Origin: Azorinus chamasolen
Lineage: Eukaryota > Mollusca > Bivalvia > Cardiida > Solecurtidae
DNA length: 64,000 nucleotides
NCBI GenBank assembly: GCA_963576725.1
Contig: OY755239.1
Span: forward strand, 58,683,453-58,747,452
Reading direction: 5' to 3'
Numbering within the stretch: the first letter of the stretch is position 1; each line of letters starts with the position of its first letter. The notes under the pieces were generated by a model. That model was not told the DNA's origin and made no database searches. It saw only the letters and a program-made list of their open reading frames with translations. A program made the position numbers and the translations under genes. Positions 22,563 through 33,221 of the stretch are shown in pieces.

Positions 22563-22745
22563 AAATGGCGCAGCTAATATGCAGTCGATGCTGATCATGC
22601 AATGAACGGTTATAAGTGTATGTGTGTGGTATATGTGTATGATAGTGTATATGCGCTCTTTGTTTGTGGTGAATCGGTGCTTGTAGAATTCCTTGTGTTG
22701 CATATCCGTTGGCACCACATGACTTTTATAGTGTCGCAGTACACT
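22563..22745 (-). repeat. Dispersed repeat K, inverted copy
   Basis: Matches the reverse complement of 35959-36223 (GATGCTGATCATGCAATGAA near 22589, then GTGAATCGGTGCTTGTAGAA). Confidence 0.6.
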
Positions 22746-23043
22746 ATAGCTCCACTAAGCCTTACATGCTCGCAATAATAACATTAACCCTTTCCCTCAT
22801 ATAAACATGTTTCATGCATTTGCAAGCAGAGCAGACCAAGGGTCTACTCTGTTTGTTAATAGAATTTGATAGATCCGATTCTTTGCTTTCTAAAATGTAT
22901 GCAATGTCCCACCTTCCATATTTCTTTATAAAGATTTTGTTATTTGTGTTGGGAGAGAAACACAATACACAGTTTTGCTTTCGTTTCCATCCATTTTTCC
23001 TTTGCGTTTGTACAATATTCATGCACATATTTACAAAACCAAT

Positions 23044-23366
23044 TACAGTTAAACTTCGATATCTCGAACTCGGATAACTCGAACTTCGGGATAACTCGAA
23101 CAAAAACTTCAGTCCTTCAAAAACTTACACTACATACTTGCTCTAAAAACTATCACTACAAATATCTGGAAACACACGTGACAGCTTAATACAGGTTTAA
23201 AGTAATGCTGAAAGCTCCTACATGAGATTTCAGCATTACTTTAGACCTGTATTAAGCTGTGGCCTTGAGAATTTATTCAGACTAGAAATCGGATGACTCG
23301 AACTTCTGTTATCTCGAACTAATTTGTATGGTCCCTTGGAGTTCGAGTTATCGAAGTTCAACTGTA
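23044..23366 (+). mobile_element. TA-type MITE, family G, with hairpin
   Basis: Ends TACAGTTAAACTTCGATATC and CGAAGTTCAACTGTA with repeated CTCGAACT words, as in Tigger/pogo-like TIRs. Contains a complete hairpin at 23178-23267 that is absent from the sister copy at 46741-46995. Confidence 0.85.
23178..23267. repeat. Hairpin module inside family G
   Basis: CAGCTTAATACAGGTTTAAA pairs with TTTAGACCTGTATTAAGCTG, and TAATGCTGAAAGCTCC with the opposite arm around ACATGA. It resembles the family C hairpin although the host MITE has family G ends. Confidence 0.85.
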
Positions 23367-23442
23367 TTTTTAAACCAACTGTTTTGTTAAAGAATATTCA
23401 GTAGGTATTAAAATTTGGAATAAACATAGAACATGGTAAGGA

Positions 23443-23638
23443 TTAACCCTTTCGCTGCCAATGCCGGATATGTGATTACCTATGCAAACAGTTTGGATCC
23501 AGATGAGACGCCGAGTAACTCGGCGTCTCATCAGGATCCAAACTGTTTCTTACTGTTACTATGTTTTTGAAACAAAAATGAAGAAAATAAAAAGATGATA
23601 TTTTATAGCAGACGACAGAGTTTGGCAGCGAAAGGGTT
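23443..23638 (-). mobile_element. Family B MITE, reverse orientation
   Basis: TTAACCCTTTCGCTGCCAAT start; hairpin GTTTGGATCCAGATGAGACG / CGTCTCATCAGGATCCAAAC around CCGAGTAACTCGG; TTTGGCAGCGAAAGGGTT end. The final AA is lost where family H begins. Confidence 0.9.
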
Positions 23639-23876
23639 CTTGCTATTCACGTCAATATACCTACCTGTAAATAGTGAAGACCCAGATGAGACAGCTCCTG
23701 CAGGAGCTGTCTCATCAGGGTCTGCACTATTTACAAATTGATTGTGCAACCAGTGTACTTCACAGCAGTGATTGTACAGCGAAATACTTATACACAGTGA
23801 AGATATGTGTAATTATACAACAGGGCATGGGTAAAGAAGGAGAAATGAATTTTAAAATTCAGCAAGAGAAGGGTTA
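23639..23876 (+). mobile_element. TTAA-type MITE, family H
   Basis: The hairpin at 23667-23734 pairs GTAAATAGTGAAGACCCAGA with its near-complement around AGCTCCTGCAGGAGCT; tail GAGAAGGGTTAA. A nearly identical inverted copy lies at 44180-44429. The 5' TTAACCCTTCG is missing at the junction with family B. Confidence 0.85.
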
Positions 23877-24803
23877 AGATTGAAATCCTTTTACAGATAC
23901 TGACAGAGTTCTATTAAAGAATCACTTATAAAATAACTAAACCTTGCTTTAGCCTCGTAATCGTTTGATCTATCCTCATCAGACTTCGGAAATATATCAA
24001 TAACCGCCATGATAGCTATCTGAATAACAGGACTAGACTCCTGTCCTACCTATCGGCACCCGAATTGTCCTATGGACAAGCATTTGGTTTTAACATAACC
24101 CTTGGAAAATGGAACAGTTGTTGGCACTGTTTTTTCATGTGTGCTTTAAACACACAGGTGATAACACAGACAGGTGTTGGTTTCACTCACTTAAAGCACC
24201 GATTCAACTGGCACTGTATGTAAAGTGGAAGAGGGCGAATGCATTTCCAAATTTCTTGTTTGCAATTGTTTTCCAAAATGTCATGAATGAAGGTCTCCTG
24301 CTAAACCTGCTTACATAATTTATGATTGTTTTCTTCATGTCTGGCCATTTGTTTGGATGTGCTTCTTTTCATTACCATGAAATGCATGCCAAGTAGTGAG
24401 AGCTAGATCTATACAACTGTTTCAACCGTGAACTGAATATGTAGATGAATCACATCTATATCCAAACTGGTTGACATTCTGGTATCTTTGAAAACAAATG
24501 GAAGAAACATTTATAGTAAGACTTTATGCAAATACCACGTTAACGAACAGTGTTTACTTAGCGTGCCAAGAGCAAAGTCGGTGCAATTTCAACCATAATT
24601 CCACATGGTATATCTCATGATCATTGTGAGTGATTTACGACAACTGTTTAAGATATGTTTTCGTCCCTTGTGAGATAGGCGGATTCTACTGTCAGTCAAA
24701 TTATGGCTCAAACACAATACAGTTGTTTCCAACATCACCGAGATAAACTTGCAATAAACATCAAAGGGTAGTGTTTTAGTGCACGGAGACTTGTAAAACA
24801 TAA
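23877..24803. other. No feature seen
   Basis: No shared repeat or gene recognised. 24340-24480 has faint hairpin-like words only. Confidence 0.45.
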
Positions 24804-25036
24804 TTAACCCTTTCCCTGTTCAATATTCATGTACACAATAATAACATCATGAATATTAATGTGATATTTGTTAATGGCATATAAACACATGACATTTTTG
24901 ACCAGACAGAAACTGTAAAATTAGATATATATATTAAATGATTATATCATAAGCAAACAGAGCAGACCCTGATCAGACGGCTCCTATAGGAGCCGTCTGA
25001 TATGGGTCTACTCTGTTTGCAAAATCGTAAAATATA
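24804..25036 (-). mobile_element. Family A MITE, reverse orientation, 3' end missing
   Basis: TTAACCCTTTCCCTGTTCAA start. Hairpin 24954-25021 has the exact tip CTCCTATAGGAG (24981-24992). The expected AAAGGGTTAA end is replaced by another hairpin at 25038. Confidence 0.85.
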
Positions 25037-25037
25037 T

Positions 25038-25096
25038 CCAACCAGATCGGATAACTCCTATAGAAACTATCTGATCAGGTTCTCCGCTGGTTGCTT
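25038..25096. mobile_element. Isolated family A-like hairpin
   Basis: CCAACCAGATCGGATAACTC, tip CTATAG, then ACTATCTGATCAGGTTCTCC. The arms differ from the neighbouring A copy although the order of motifs is the same. Confidence 0.6.
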
Positions 25097-25687
25097 GTAT
25101 ATTGTAGGTATGATCTTTTTTCTGTATACAACGACTATTAATTTCACTATTATCTATACAATTATACAATTATTAAATTGATCGATCTAGGAGTTAAACA
25201 ATTATTAGAAATGACACTTTGAACTATTATTTTATGTTACAATTTTCCCTTTGTTAATGTGTATTTGCTTTAACGATAAATTACACACGTTGAACGAATC
25301 AGTTATAAACACATTCAAACTGGACCTGTATACATATCAAAGTAGTAATGGCAATAAGCTATTGGTGAGATATACATATTTGTTTTGACAAGAGAGTTCA
25401 GTCAGACAGCACTGAAACCTTACATTTGCATTTTTATTGCGCCATTATACACTTCATTCACTTTAAAGCTCTGCTGTCCGATCAAGACGTTAGCATAACA
25501 CATGAGTCGCATTACTGAATGGTATATTAACATAATCACCGATAATGATTCCAACACATTAAACAGGAATATGACATAATAGTTATAAATACGATCTGTG
25601 CGTCATATTTTTGATTTGGAACACACTTGTAGATATGTTAACAAAAATCTAACATTTCCAATTGTGTTTATTTCCTGTTTTGTTATG
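25097..25687. other. No feature seen
   Basis: AT-rich; nothing supported. Confidence 0.5.
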
Positions 25688-25946
25688 TCATAATGCAGCA
25701 ACACCAGAGACAAAAATAAAATGCGCGCTCGCACACGACCTTTAAAGACTATTTATTGCCTTTCCAGACCAACATCATTTAGGAAAGCGCATATTGCCAA
25801 AGAATGTAGGACATATTAAAGGGACTCTACGAACATCGCATTAATGCAAACGAAGAGCGCTCATACACATCGTACACATATACCATATACTCGTACATAA
25901 AGCTGTTCCTTGCATTCTCAACACCGATAACATAGCTGCACCATTA
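25688..25946 (+). repeat. Dispersed repeat K
   Basis: GACCAACATCATTTAGG near 25770, GCTCATACACATCGTACACA near 25860 and TCTCAACACCGATAACATAG near 25918 align in order with 35959-36223; inverted partial copies are at 22563 and 42144. Non-coding. Confidence 0.7.
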
Positions 25947-26703
25947 AAAACAAAAGGCAAGTCGTGACATCATCACTTGCACATGAATACTGAATAGTAA
26001 GGAGGTAAAGGGTTAAAGAATATACCTGATAATCAGTCTTCATATTTAAAACGTATATGGCGAGCTTTTTCAGTAGCATGCTCAGTTGCGTTTTTCATAT
26101 GCCCTCCTTGAAGATTTAATTAGATCACACGCTGTTGTCATGACACACAATGCATTAGACCAGCAGTGATGCAATGCTTTACTGATATCAGTTGTATGAA
26201 CGAATGCGAAATAGAAAAGAAGACAACAAATTTGTGAATCATATGGAAAATTGGGCATTTATATAAATATGTTGTAGGTCTCCAATGATTTATTTTCTAT
26301 TACTATAAGACATCGTAAAACAAACCTTTTAGCAGGCTTGGGGATGTCATTCGAATACAAATCTCGGAAAAATGCAGCCGAAGTGTCAAACAAACTGAAC
26401 CCTAGTGAGATGCCCAATTTATGTTCGGGTACGCATTATTTGTAAAGGTACTTTTGATTAAGCATTACGCCTCTATATAGAAAATGATATTAATTTCTTA
26501 TTTTGTCCACGTTTGTGTATTTCGACGATAATTCTAGACTACCATTGTCATATTATTGATTCAGTACAAACATGAAAGGAATTCATGTTCCCAAACAAAC
26601 CCTTTTTTATGGAACGGTACCTATCAGAACGGCATCGGAGATGCGTTGGCAAATATTGTTTTCTGCATTATAGTCGACACACTACATCTTTCTCTATGGA
26701 ATG
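25947..26703. other. Mostly featureless; solo MITE end
   Basis: 25961-26015 ends ATGAATACTGAATAGTAAGG and AGGTAAAGGGTTAAAG, like the 3' end of family A with no hairpin. The rest shows nothing. Confidence 0.4.
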
Positions 26704-26931
26704 TTAACCCATTTCTTCATATTGACGACTTTTGACGCATCTGTAAAAGTCACTTTGTGAAACCATTGTAATATATAGAGCATTTGCTCCTATAGGAGCA
26801 AATGCTCTATTTATCACAATGGTTTCAAACTACACAATTCTAAGATTTTCCTTTTCGCTAGTTAATGCTCCTTTTCGGTAGATTTATTCAAAGTGGTTGG
26901 ATCTAAAATAGCCTATGGAGGAAAGGGTTAA
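26704..26931 (+). mobile_element. Complete family D MITE
   Basis: TTAACCCATTTCTTCATATT start, GAGGAAAGGGTTAA end, hairpin 26758-26826 with exact tip CTCCTATAGGAG (26787-26798). Confidence 0.9.
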
Positions 26932-27526
26932 AGGGGCTGTACTAAAGATCTGCTTTGGTTTATTTTTCTGACAATTTAAGTCTCTATGGTAAGTTCTTGG
27001 GATAGAAACCGAATTGATTAAAATAGATAGTCCATGTTAGATTGTAAGGCGGTTCTGCATTCATCTCTGTCATGTATGTGAAAATGGATGTGTTTTGTCA
27101 CTATGACGTATGAGTTTGCAACGGCACAAGTCGTGCAAATCAAGTCTTTTACTACTGGATGCATACAGTGTTATATCTAATAAACGCTCCCCGGGACGTT
27201 ACATCTTTTAAAAGGAGCATGCTGTATACAGGTGGCAGCTTAATGCAGCATGAAAGGAATGCAGAAACTCCTTACTTCCTGTCTGTATAATGCCAACACC
27301 TATATTTTGAAAAAAACAGCTTTAGTTAATTATTATTATATAGGGTGCTAGGCGTTAGTTTCCCAGTAGAAGTAAAGGGTGTTTATAATCATGAAAGCGT
27401 TAATTAGGGAGAATACTGTATTCAATTTTAGTTTCATTGTCAATTACATGTAAGCAGGTAACGTGTGTTTTGTTGCATTGTAAAATGACCGTTTAGTACC
27501 ACTCTGTACATAGTACATATAATACT
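26932..27526. other. Mostly featureless; family C fragment
   Basis: 27228-27300 has the left half of a C hairpin (CAGGTGGCAGCTTAATGCAG, AATGCAGAAACTCC) without its partner. GGGAGAATACTGTA at 27407-27420 could be a decayed right end. Confidence 0.4.
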
Positions 27527-27756
27527 ACCCAAAATTTGCTAAGGATCATATTTTGACATTAGATAATTCGTTCATTTTATCACAATTTCAAGATAAAAAA
27601 TGATAGCTATAGTCAAACAACTAGGTCTGACGTGTCAAAGGTCAGCCGAGTCCATTTTTTAAGGAGATCAGCATTCCGCATGTTCTCGGACCATTTTTTA
27701 AACAGACGAGTTTAGTATATAAGATAAAATTGAAGGCGGACTTGTTGTCAGCAGTT

Positions 27757-27856
27757 TAGCGCAGTGGGTAAAGTCTAGGTACGCAGAAGACATTGCGAGA
27801 GTAGTTTTTTATTGAGCGTGGGTTCGAATCCCGTGTCGACTTTAATTTTTTTTTTT
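27757..27856 (+). ncRNA. tRNA-like Pol III unit, left arm
   Basis: A box TAGCGCAGTGG (27757-27767) and a perfect B box GGTTCGAATCC (27821-27831) are followed by an 11-T run (27846-27856) that would stop Pol III. The bases flanking these boxes do not form an acceptor stem in standard register, so this is a tRNA-derived promoter rather than a working tRNA gene. Confidence 0.6.
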
Positions 27857-28110
27857 AATTTTGAATGAATAGTAGAGTATTATTTTATGGCATATTGTAT
27901 AATTGTAATGACCATTTATGCACATGTTCGTCAATGTTAGGGAAGGGTGCCTTTGTTTGAGTTCTAGTCCTATATTAGCCATATTTTCAATAATAAATCG
28001 ATGCTAAAATATGAATATCAATATAAGTTTTAGCAAATGTCTTGTACAAATGGCTTCTTAATGCACAACAAAACTAATGCTCTTAAGGGGACTTTCCTTA
28101 ATATTTTAGC

Positions 28111-28212
28111 AAAAGAAATATTTTAGGTTGATGCGAGACTCGAACCTGCGCCTAATAAAATGTTCGCCGATCATATACTTCTTTATGGTCCTACGACTTA
28201 TCCACTACGCTA
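28111..28212 (-). ncRNA. tRNA-like Pol III unit, right arm
   Basis: On the minus strand: A box TAGCGTAGTGG (28202-28212), B box GGTTCGAGTCT (28137-28147), then a short T4 stretch near 28111-28115. Diverged homologue of the left arm in inverted orientation; no proper acceptor stem. Confidence 0.6.
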
Positions 28213-28542
28213 TATTTCCGATAACTAATGTGCTTATTCTTTATACCTATAACTAAACATTTCCTTTTATAAATGACACGTGGGTATCCGAAATGCTGAT
28301 CTCCCTTAAAAATGGACTCGGCGAACCCGTGACCCGTCAGACCTAGTTGTTTGACTATACCACCTATATTAGGGCCCCGTCAACGTGTAGTGCGGTTATT
28401 GATTTGATATGTATACTTTGCAGAAGAAGCACGGGGAAAGACATCCCCGTGAAAAGTGTTTAATTATGGTCATTTGCCTTCATGGACATTTCTACATGTA
28501 GCAAGAGTTCGTCTGTGCTATCGTCAATCTTTTACGTAAGCT

Positions 28543-29480
28543 ATGGCAGATCGACAAGTGAGAATGAGATGAATATGGGCATTGGAATGTTAGATGCTGG
28601 CGTTTCACCGCGGCTGGTTGCGTATGTTCTTGGGGTGTCCCAGAGCGTTGCCTCAAGAATGTAGAATCGATTCCAAATGACTGGAAATGTATTGTATTTA
28701 CATGCCGGTGGTCGAGAACGTTCAACGACTCAAACCCAATACCAATGCACCGGTTCAGCGACGCAACAACATTACGTAGCGACTTGCAGACTGCTACCGG
28801 TGTGCGTATAAGTACACAAATCATTAGAAATCGATTGCATGAAGCTGGATTGAGGTCTCGGCGGCCTGCACTACGCATCCTATTGACACGACACCATATT
28901 CAAGAGCGTTTAGAATGGGCACGAGATCATGTTACGTGGACTCATAATGACTGGACCCCAGTTCTATTTACATATGAGTCAAGGTTCTGTGTGGACTTCA
29001 CGGACAAGCGGGATAGGGTTTGGAGAATGCCAAATGAACGCTTTGCTCCAGATTGTATCTCAGAGCATGATCGTTATGGCGGGGTTCAGTCATGGTGTTG
29101 GCGGGAATTAGCGCCCATGGGACCTACACGTCATTGAAAACGGCATACCGACAACAGGGAGATACGTCAATGAAATTTTGGATGGTGCTATAGGTCCTGA
29201 TTTCATTCTGATGGATAGTAATGCCCGCGCACACAGCCCACATCACCAACCAGTATCTTGAGCAAGCTACAATTATTGGATTGGCCAGCTAGATCCCCGG
29301 ATTTAAATCCCATAGACCACGATATGTTACAGATATCCATTTCTTCCCGCCAAGTCCAACCAGTAATTGTGCAGGAGATCGAGGCATGCTCTCGTCGAGG
29401 AAAGGGATCAGCTTTGTCATCACAAGGTCCGTAGGCTTATCAGCAGCATGCGGCGGCGATGCCAGGCCGTAATTAATTCC
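28543..29480 (+). pseudogene. Tc1-like transposase, broken
   Basis: Begins near ATGGCAGATCGACAAGTG. The N-terminal helix-turn-helix is readable (GIGMLDAGVSPRLVAYVLG, SQSVASRM), followed by an in-frame TAG where the family normally has Trp (M-stop-NRF). A second block (28745-29137) has the HTH-2 and start of the DDE domain, ERLEWARDHVTW then LFTYESRFCVDF; the first catalytic Asp of the usual DESRF motif is Tyr. Later frames contain FILMDSNARAH (second Asp region) and LARSPDLNP-like WPARSPDLNPIDHD. At least two frameshifts separate these pieces. In intact relatives this cuts and pastes at TA in the nucleus; this copy cannot. Confidence 0.85.
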
Positions 29481-29764
29481 CGCGGGAACCATACACGCTA
29501 TTAAAGTAGCTGAAACTCATAACATTTTGCTTTTCCCGATTATCAGTTTTCAGGCTGTCATTTCAAAAATGTTGATTTTCGACCCTTACGTCCTTGCGTC
29601 CTTTCGGTCATTTCCATGCATCAGTAAACACTTCCATGATAATTATTTCTATAATAATGAATTTCTACAGAATATTTCCAATAAAAATCAAATTTTCATC
29701 TCGTCACAAATGAAAGTAGCATTTGTTATAAATAACATGTGATGCTTAGCAAATTTTGAGTAAT

Positions 29765-30350
29765 ATATAATATATATTTATACAAGAATTTCTTGATTAC
29801 TTGAATGCATTTGAAAATTGCAGTTTTATCATTTGTTATAATGCCAAGGTAGGAATGCCAATTTTGGTGTGTGAGTATATCTTTGGATGCCATTTCAGGT
29901 ATTTGTGACCTTGACCTTGACTGTGTATCTGTACGTCCGTGTAAAGATTATGCAGAGCATATTGTATATTACTTGAGGTAGGAAAGCTTACATTGATTGT
30001 GAGTCCATCTTGGGATGGTGGTGTGTCACGTACAGTTTCAAGTGGTGGTGTGTCAGGTACCATTTTCAGGTCTCTAGATATAGAAAAACCTTATTCTATA
30101 TTGCTTGAGTTATGCTTGGTATGTGTGTACATCTTTGAATGAAGGGGTGTCACATACCATTTTCAGGTCTCTGTGACCTTGACCTGACCGCTGAACTGAG
30201 CTATAGAAAAACCTCTTGTCCGAAGCGTATCCTATATAATTTGAGATAGGAATGCAAAATCTGGTGTGTGACCATATCTTGGGATAGCCGAATGTTGCTT
30301 AGTTTGTTTTCAGGTCTCTGTGGCATTGACCTTGACCGCTGACGTCAGGT
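29765..30350 (+). repeat. Tandem-like repeat with GACCTTGACC words
   Basis: About three diverged units of 150-250 bp share TTTTGGTGTGTGAGTATATC, TTTCAGGTCTCTGTGACC and GACCTTGACC (29907, 30175, about 30327). Repeats of this wording are common in bivalve DNA from memory. The half-sites resemble nuclear-receptor sites, but a regulatory role is only a possibility. The first 70 bp, after the Tc1-like end, are plain AT-rich DNA. Confidence 0.65.
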
Positions 30351-30847
30351 GAGTACAACATACTGCATGTCTGGTTGTCAACCCTTTTACTGTCGGCAAT
30401 CGCGTTGCCCTCTTTTCATGTACGCCAGCAGGAAAGAAAGGCTTAGCACTCTATGAAGGCGCACTCTTAAATCCGGAAACGGAAGGAGGACGTCGATTTT
30501 TTCCTACCTATAATTACTGTTCTACAGCTTCTAAAACCGGTGCCAGGGGTGAGTACTTTTCATAACTGCCCGTGAGCAGACTCTAGTCTGACCTAGTCAA
30601 ACCTAGTCTGACCTAGTAAAACCTAGTCTGTAATTTTCTTATTTTTTATATTGCTGCTTTTACTTTTGCATGATATCCTACTTTCCAAATATTGAATGTG
30701 CACATAGGGTGGTTCGTGGGCTTTGTAAGACCGAGGAAATCCTCGTCAGGGAGTAAAGTTGAAACAAATTAGTAGATATTTGGTTTATCATGCGTTGAAT
30801 GTAATTATAGTGAGAGTGAAACCATTTTCCAGGACATCAAAATGACA
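30351..30847. repeat. Repeat M-like segment and short CTAGTCTGAC repeats
   Basis: 30541-30670 recalls repeat M (GTGAGCAGACTC, TCTGTAATTTTCTTATTTT) and contains four CTAGTCTGAC/CTAGTAAAAC units. The rest, about 350 bp, is featureless. Confidence 0.45.
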
Positions 30848-30932
30848 ATTTTGGGAAATCTCCGTCATAGTGACCAACAACGACGTTTATATTTTATATT
30901 ACAACTTTTTAATTAAAATATAAAACGTATGC
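30848..30932 (-). repeat. Split direct repeat B2
   Basis: ATTTTGGGAAATCTCCGTCA through AAAACGTATGC. Nearly identical to B1 over about 84 bp in the same orientation. Confidence 0.85.
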
Positions 30933-31003
30933 CATGTACCCGAACCAATCACTCGCCCATATATCCACACATATGAATACAAATCTACATGCAATATCGA
31001 TCA

Positions 31004-31087
31004 AGAACAAATATAATACGTCATCAAATCTGATGACGTATTATCCACAACTTTTAAGTGACGTAGTTGTGGTCACATGACTTCCAT
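31004..31087 (-). repeat. Split direct repeat A2
   Basis: AGAACAAATATAATACGTCA through GGTCACATGACTTCCAT. Same orientation as A1 at 35310, with one T indel and one T/C change seen. Contains the palindrome ACGTCATCAAATCTGATGACGT's two 9 bp arms around AATC. Confidence 0.85.
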
Positions 31088-31169
31088 TTTGGGAAATCTC
31101 CGTCATAGTGACCAACAACGACGTTTATATTTTATATCATATCTTTTTAATTAAATATAAAACGCATGC
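31086..31169 (-). repeat. Split direct repeat B1
   Basis: Abuts A2. ATTTTGGGAAATCTCCGTCA through AAAACGCATGC, a copy of B2. Confidence 0.85.
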
Positions 31170-31409
31170 AACAATAACGAGAAGATGAAATATGAAATTG
31201 CTGATTATGCAAGAAAAAATAGACATGTTCACTAAAGTTAAATGAAACTACACCTAGAAAAACAGTACAAAGACTTTGACTAGATTCTATCAAAGTAAAC
31301 CTATGTCAACAGTAAATGGTATATCATCTTTCCACAAATTCACGTAATTGATCAAAGTTCGTATTTCCCCCAAAATGCCACACATATTATATAAGTGCCC
31401 ATTTGAGTC

Positions 31410-32445
31410 CTAATCATGGCTCATGACAATGTCCGTGAAATCATCTGGGGTTCTAGAATGAACATAGTGTGAAAAAAATACTTCCGCATTTTTCCATTGA
31501 CCTACTTTCCGTACCGTTTCCGGGTCAATCTTCCTCTCAACCGCACATGTAGCGCCAGTCGGGCGGAACGATTTCGCTGAGTACCCTTGTCCGCCCAAGC
31601 CTGCTAGGACAATAGCTTCCTCGAGCACACGCGCAACCGACGACGCACCGAGCGCAGAAAATGGTGCCCTCAGGGACAGAAGAAATGGACCACTTGGTCC
31701 CCTAATCTTCTCTGTCCGCGCAATGTAATCCTGCAACGTAGAGACAGGATCCAACTTGGGTACACTACCCTTGGGTATGGAGACCTGAAAACCCTTTCGC
31801 GAAATGTCATTCTTTACACCGAAAAGTGTAAAGGTTGCACCGGATTCGGTGAAGTCAATTTGGTCAGTACCAAAAATAATGCCTGTTCCCCCTGGTGGTC
31901 ACTTAGCAATCCCTTAGGCGCGGCATCCGACGGGCGCAGCATAAGAGTTAGCGAAAGCAATGTAATCGCCTTAAGCCGTAGATCCTCAACGTTAACTCCG
32001 AATTATCCGGCCACAAAAGGAAACAATCATGGAACCTTTTGACCGGCATCACCTTAGACCGCTGCATAGGCGCATGCGTACCCGATTTGACCAAACCTTT
32101 GATCAACAGTTGCACTGATGACGAATCCATGGGATTATAAAGCTGCAAACATTTATACATGTGACCAATAGATACGGACGCCGTCCGTAAAACAGACACG
32201 GGTTTATGGGAAGCGTTTGCAAGAAAACAGAGACAATCGACAATCGGCGCGGTACCATTCGGGGGGAAAGAAGTACCGTTGTCACTGCAAAAATCCGCAA
32301 TCATTTTATCGTATGAAGCCAACGTGCTCGGGGCGAGACTGAATTTAAGGCGATGAAGTGCATTATTAGACCACCCCTCATTTTCTCTTAACGTGTTGCT
32401 CCAGATACTCTCCAAGCAAATATTTTCCATGTCCGGTTTCTGCAC
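31410..32445 (-). pseudogene. Tyrosine recombinase of the Ngaro-type element
   Basis: The upstream piece (32445 down to 31948) looks like a SAM-like core-binding domain: ALHRLKFSLAPSTLASYDKM, then FLANASHKPVSVLRTASVSI. The downstream piece (31754 down to 31410, other frame) carries the catalytic end: YSAKSFRPTGATCAVERKID with the Arg, then VRKVGQWKNAEVFFSHYVHS with the presumed nucleophile Tyr in HYVH. The family His before the Arg is not evident. At least one frameshift in 31755-31947 separates the halves. In intact elements it recombines the circular cDNA into the genome. Confidence 0.8.
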
Positions 32446-33221
32446 GGTTCCGGTGTTCCGGTGTACCCGCCCGACATATTCGACTCGAAACGGGTATTTT
32501 TATTGGCTGGGCTATTGACAGCTTCCTTAACGCGGGGAACCAACTTTGTGCCTTCCAATGTGGAGTAATGATCGTCACGCAAACACCCTGGCTTTCGATT
32601 ATCTCAAAAACACGTGACAACAGGCAAAACGGCGCATTGACGAAATTGTTCTCCATTCCCCAATCGGTCTGGGCAAGGGCGTACACGCTCTCCGCGAGTG
32701 GTTCCCAGTAACGGCTGTTGAACCGTGGGAGTTGTGTGTTTAAGCAATTCGCGAAGCGATCTACCGTGTGGGGACCCCACAGTTTGTCGAGATACTGAAA
32801 AAGACCCGGGTGTAGCTGCCAGTTGTGTTTGCCTGGCGTACGAGACCAGCGATCGGCCTCTGAATTTTGAATCCCTGCAATATGTGCGGACTCCAGCCAA
32901 ATTACGTTGCCTAGGGTCTCTACCCAAATCGCTCGTGCGAGTTTCGACAGCGCGGGGCTCGGACCTCGGACCTCGGGGCTCAATGTGATTGATGTATGCC
33001 ATGGCCGATATATTGTCTGTTAGAATTTGCGCTCGTTTGTCGCGGAGTAATGAAACAAACGCCTTCAGTGCCATAAGAATAGCGAACATTTTTCCCTTTC
33101 GTTTGAAGACTGGAATGATATACGCTTGTTCCAATCTCCGGACGCTACCTGGCCGTTGTAGACCGCCCCCCCCCCCCCATCCGAGGCTCGAGGCGTCGAA
33201 TACTTGTGTTGCATATTTCAC
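32378..33221 (-). pseudogene. RNase H and DIRS-type C-terminal region
   Basis: In the first frame (33221 down), FDASSLGWGG supplies the first Asp, KMFAILMALKAFVSLLRD occupies the Glu helix and ILTDNISAMAYINH has the third acidic motif. After a frame change (32983 down), SAHIAGIQNSEADRWSR closes RNase H. It is followed by the block typical of DIRS-order elements: VDRFANCLNTQLPRFNSRYW, then QTDWGMENNFVNAPFCLLSR and ITPHWKAQSWFPALRKLS. An 11-C run at 33166-33176 coincides with one frame change and yields an artificial poly-Gly. It degrades the RNA strand during cDNA synthesis in intact relatives. Confidence 0.8.

Larger units (their letters stand above)
22784..23446 (+). mobile_element. Family A MITE split by a family G insertion
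   Basis: TTAACCCTTTCCCTCATATA start. The hairpin is reduced to CAGAGCAGACC / GGGTCTACTCTG with the tip missing. The body is interrupted at 23044-23366, and the tail GAATATTCAGTAGG resumes to end at TTAA 23443-23446, shared with the adjoining B element. Confidence 0.85.
27608..28359. mobile_element. Inverted-repeat element with two opposed tRNA-like promoters
   Basis: The outer 74 bp are clear inverted repeats (TATAGTCAAACAACTAGGTC at 27608 and its complement ending at 28359; GGAGATCAGCATT inside). Homology between arms continues further: about 240 bp each including an A box, a B box and a T-run. The arms point inwards. No protein frame is present. I do not recognise a named family. Confidence 0.8.
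27527..29764 (+). mobile_element. Tc1/mariner-like transposon, decayed
   Basis: ACCCAAAATTTGCTAAGGAT (27527) and ATGCTTAGCAAATTTTGAGT (to 29761) are inverted ends. Poorer matches continue inwards (TTTCATTTG-type words near 29710 and 27570), suggesting longer TIRs originally. The interior holds a broken transposase (28543-29480) and an inserted 752 bp inverted-repeat element (27608-28359). The element cannot be autonomous. Confidence 0.7.

Noticed and set aside
23674..23877. 67-codon frame conserved between two loci (23674 plus, 44383 minus)
   Set aside because: Both lie inside family H MITEs that are nearly identical. The few differences mostly change amino acids, and the frame starts inside the hairpin, so there is no sign of selection for protein.
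27744..27840. Functional tRNA gene
   Set aside because: A and B boxes are good, but the acceptor stem does not form in standard register and the sequence lies in a mobile inverted repeat.
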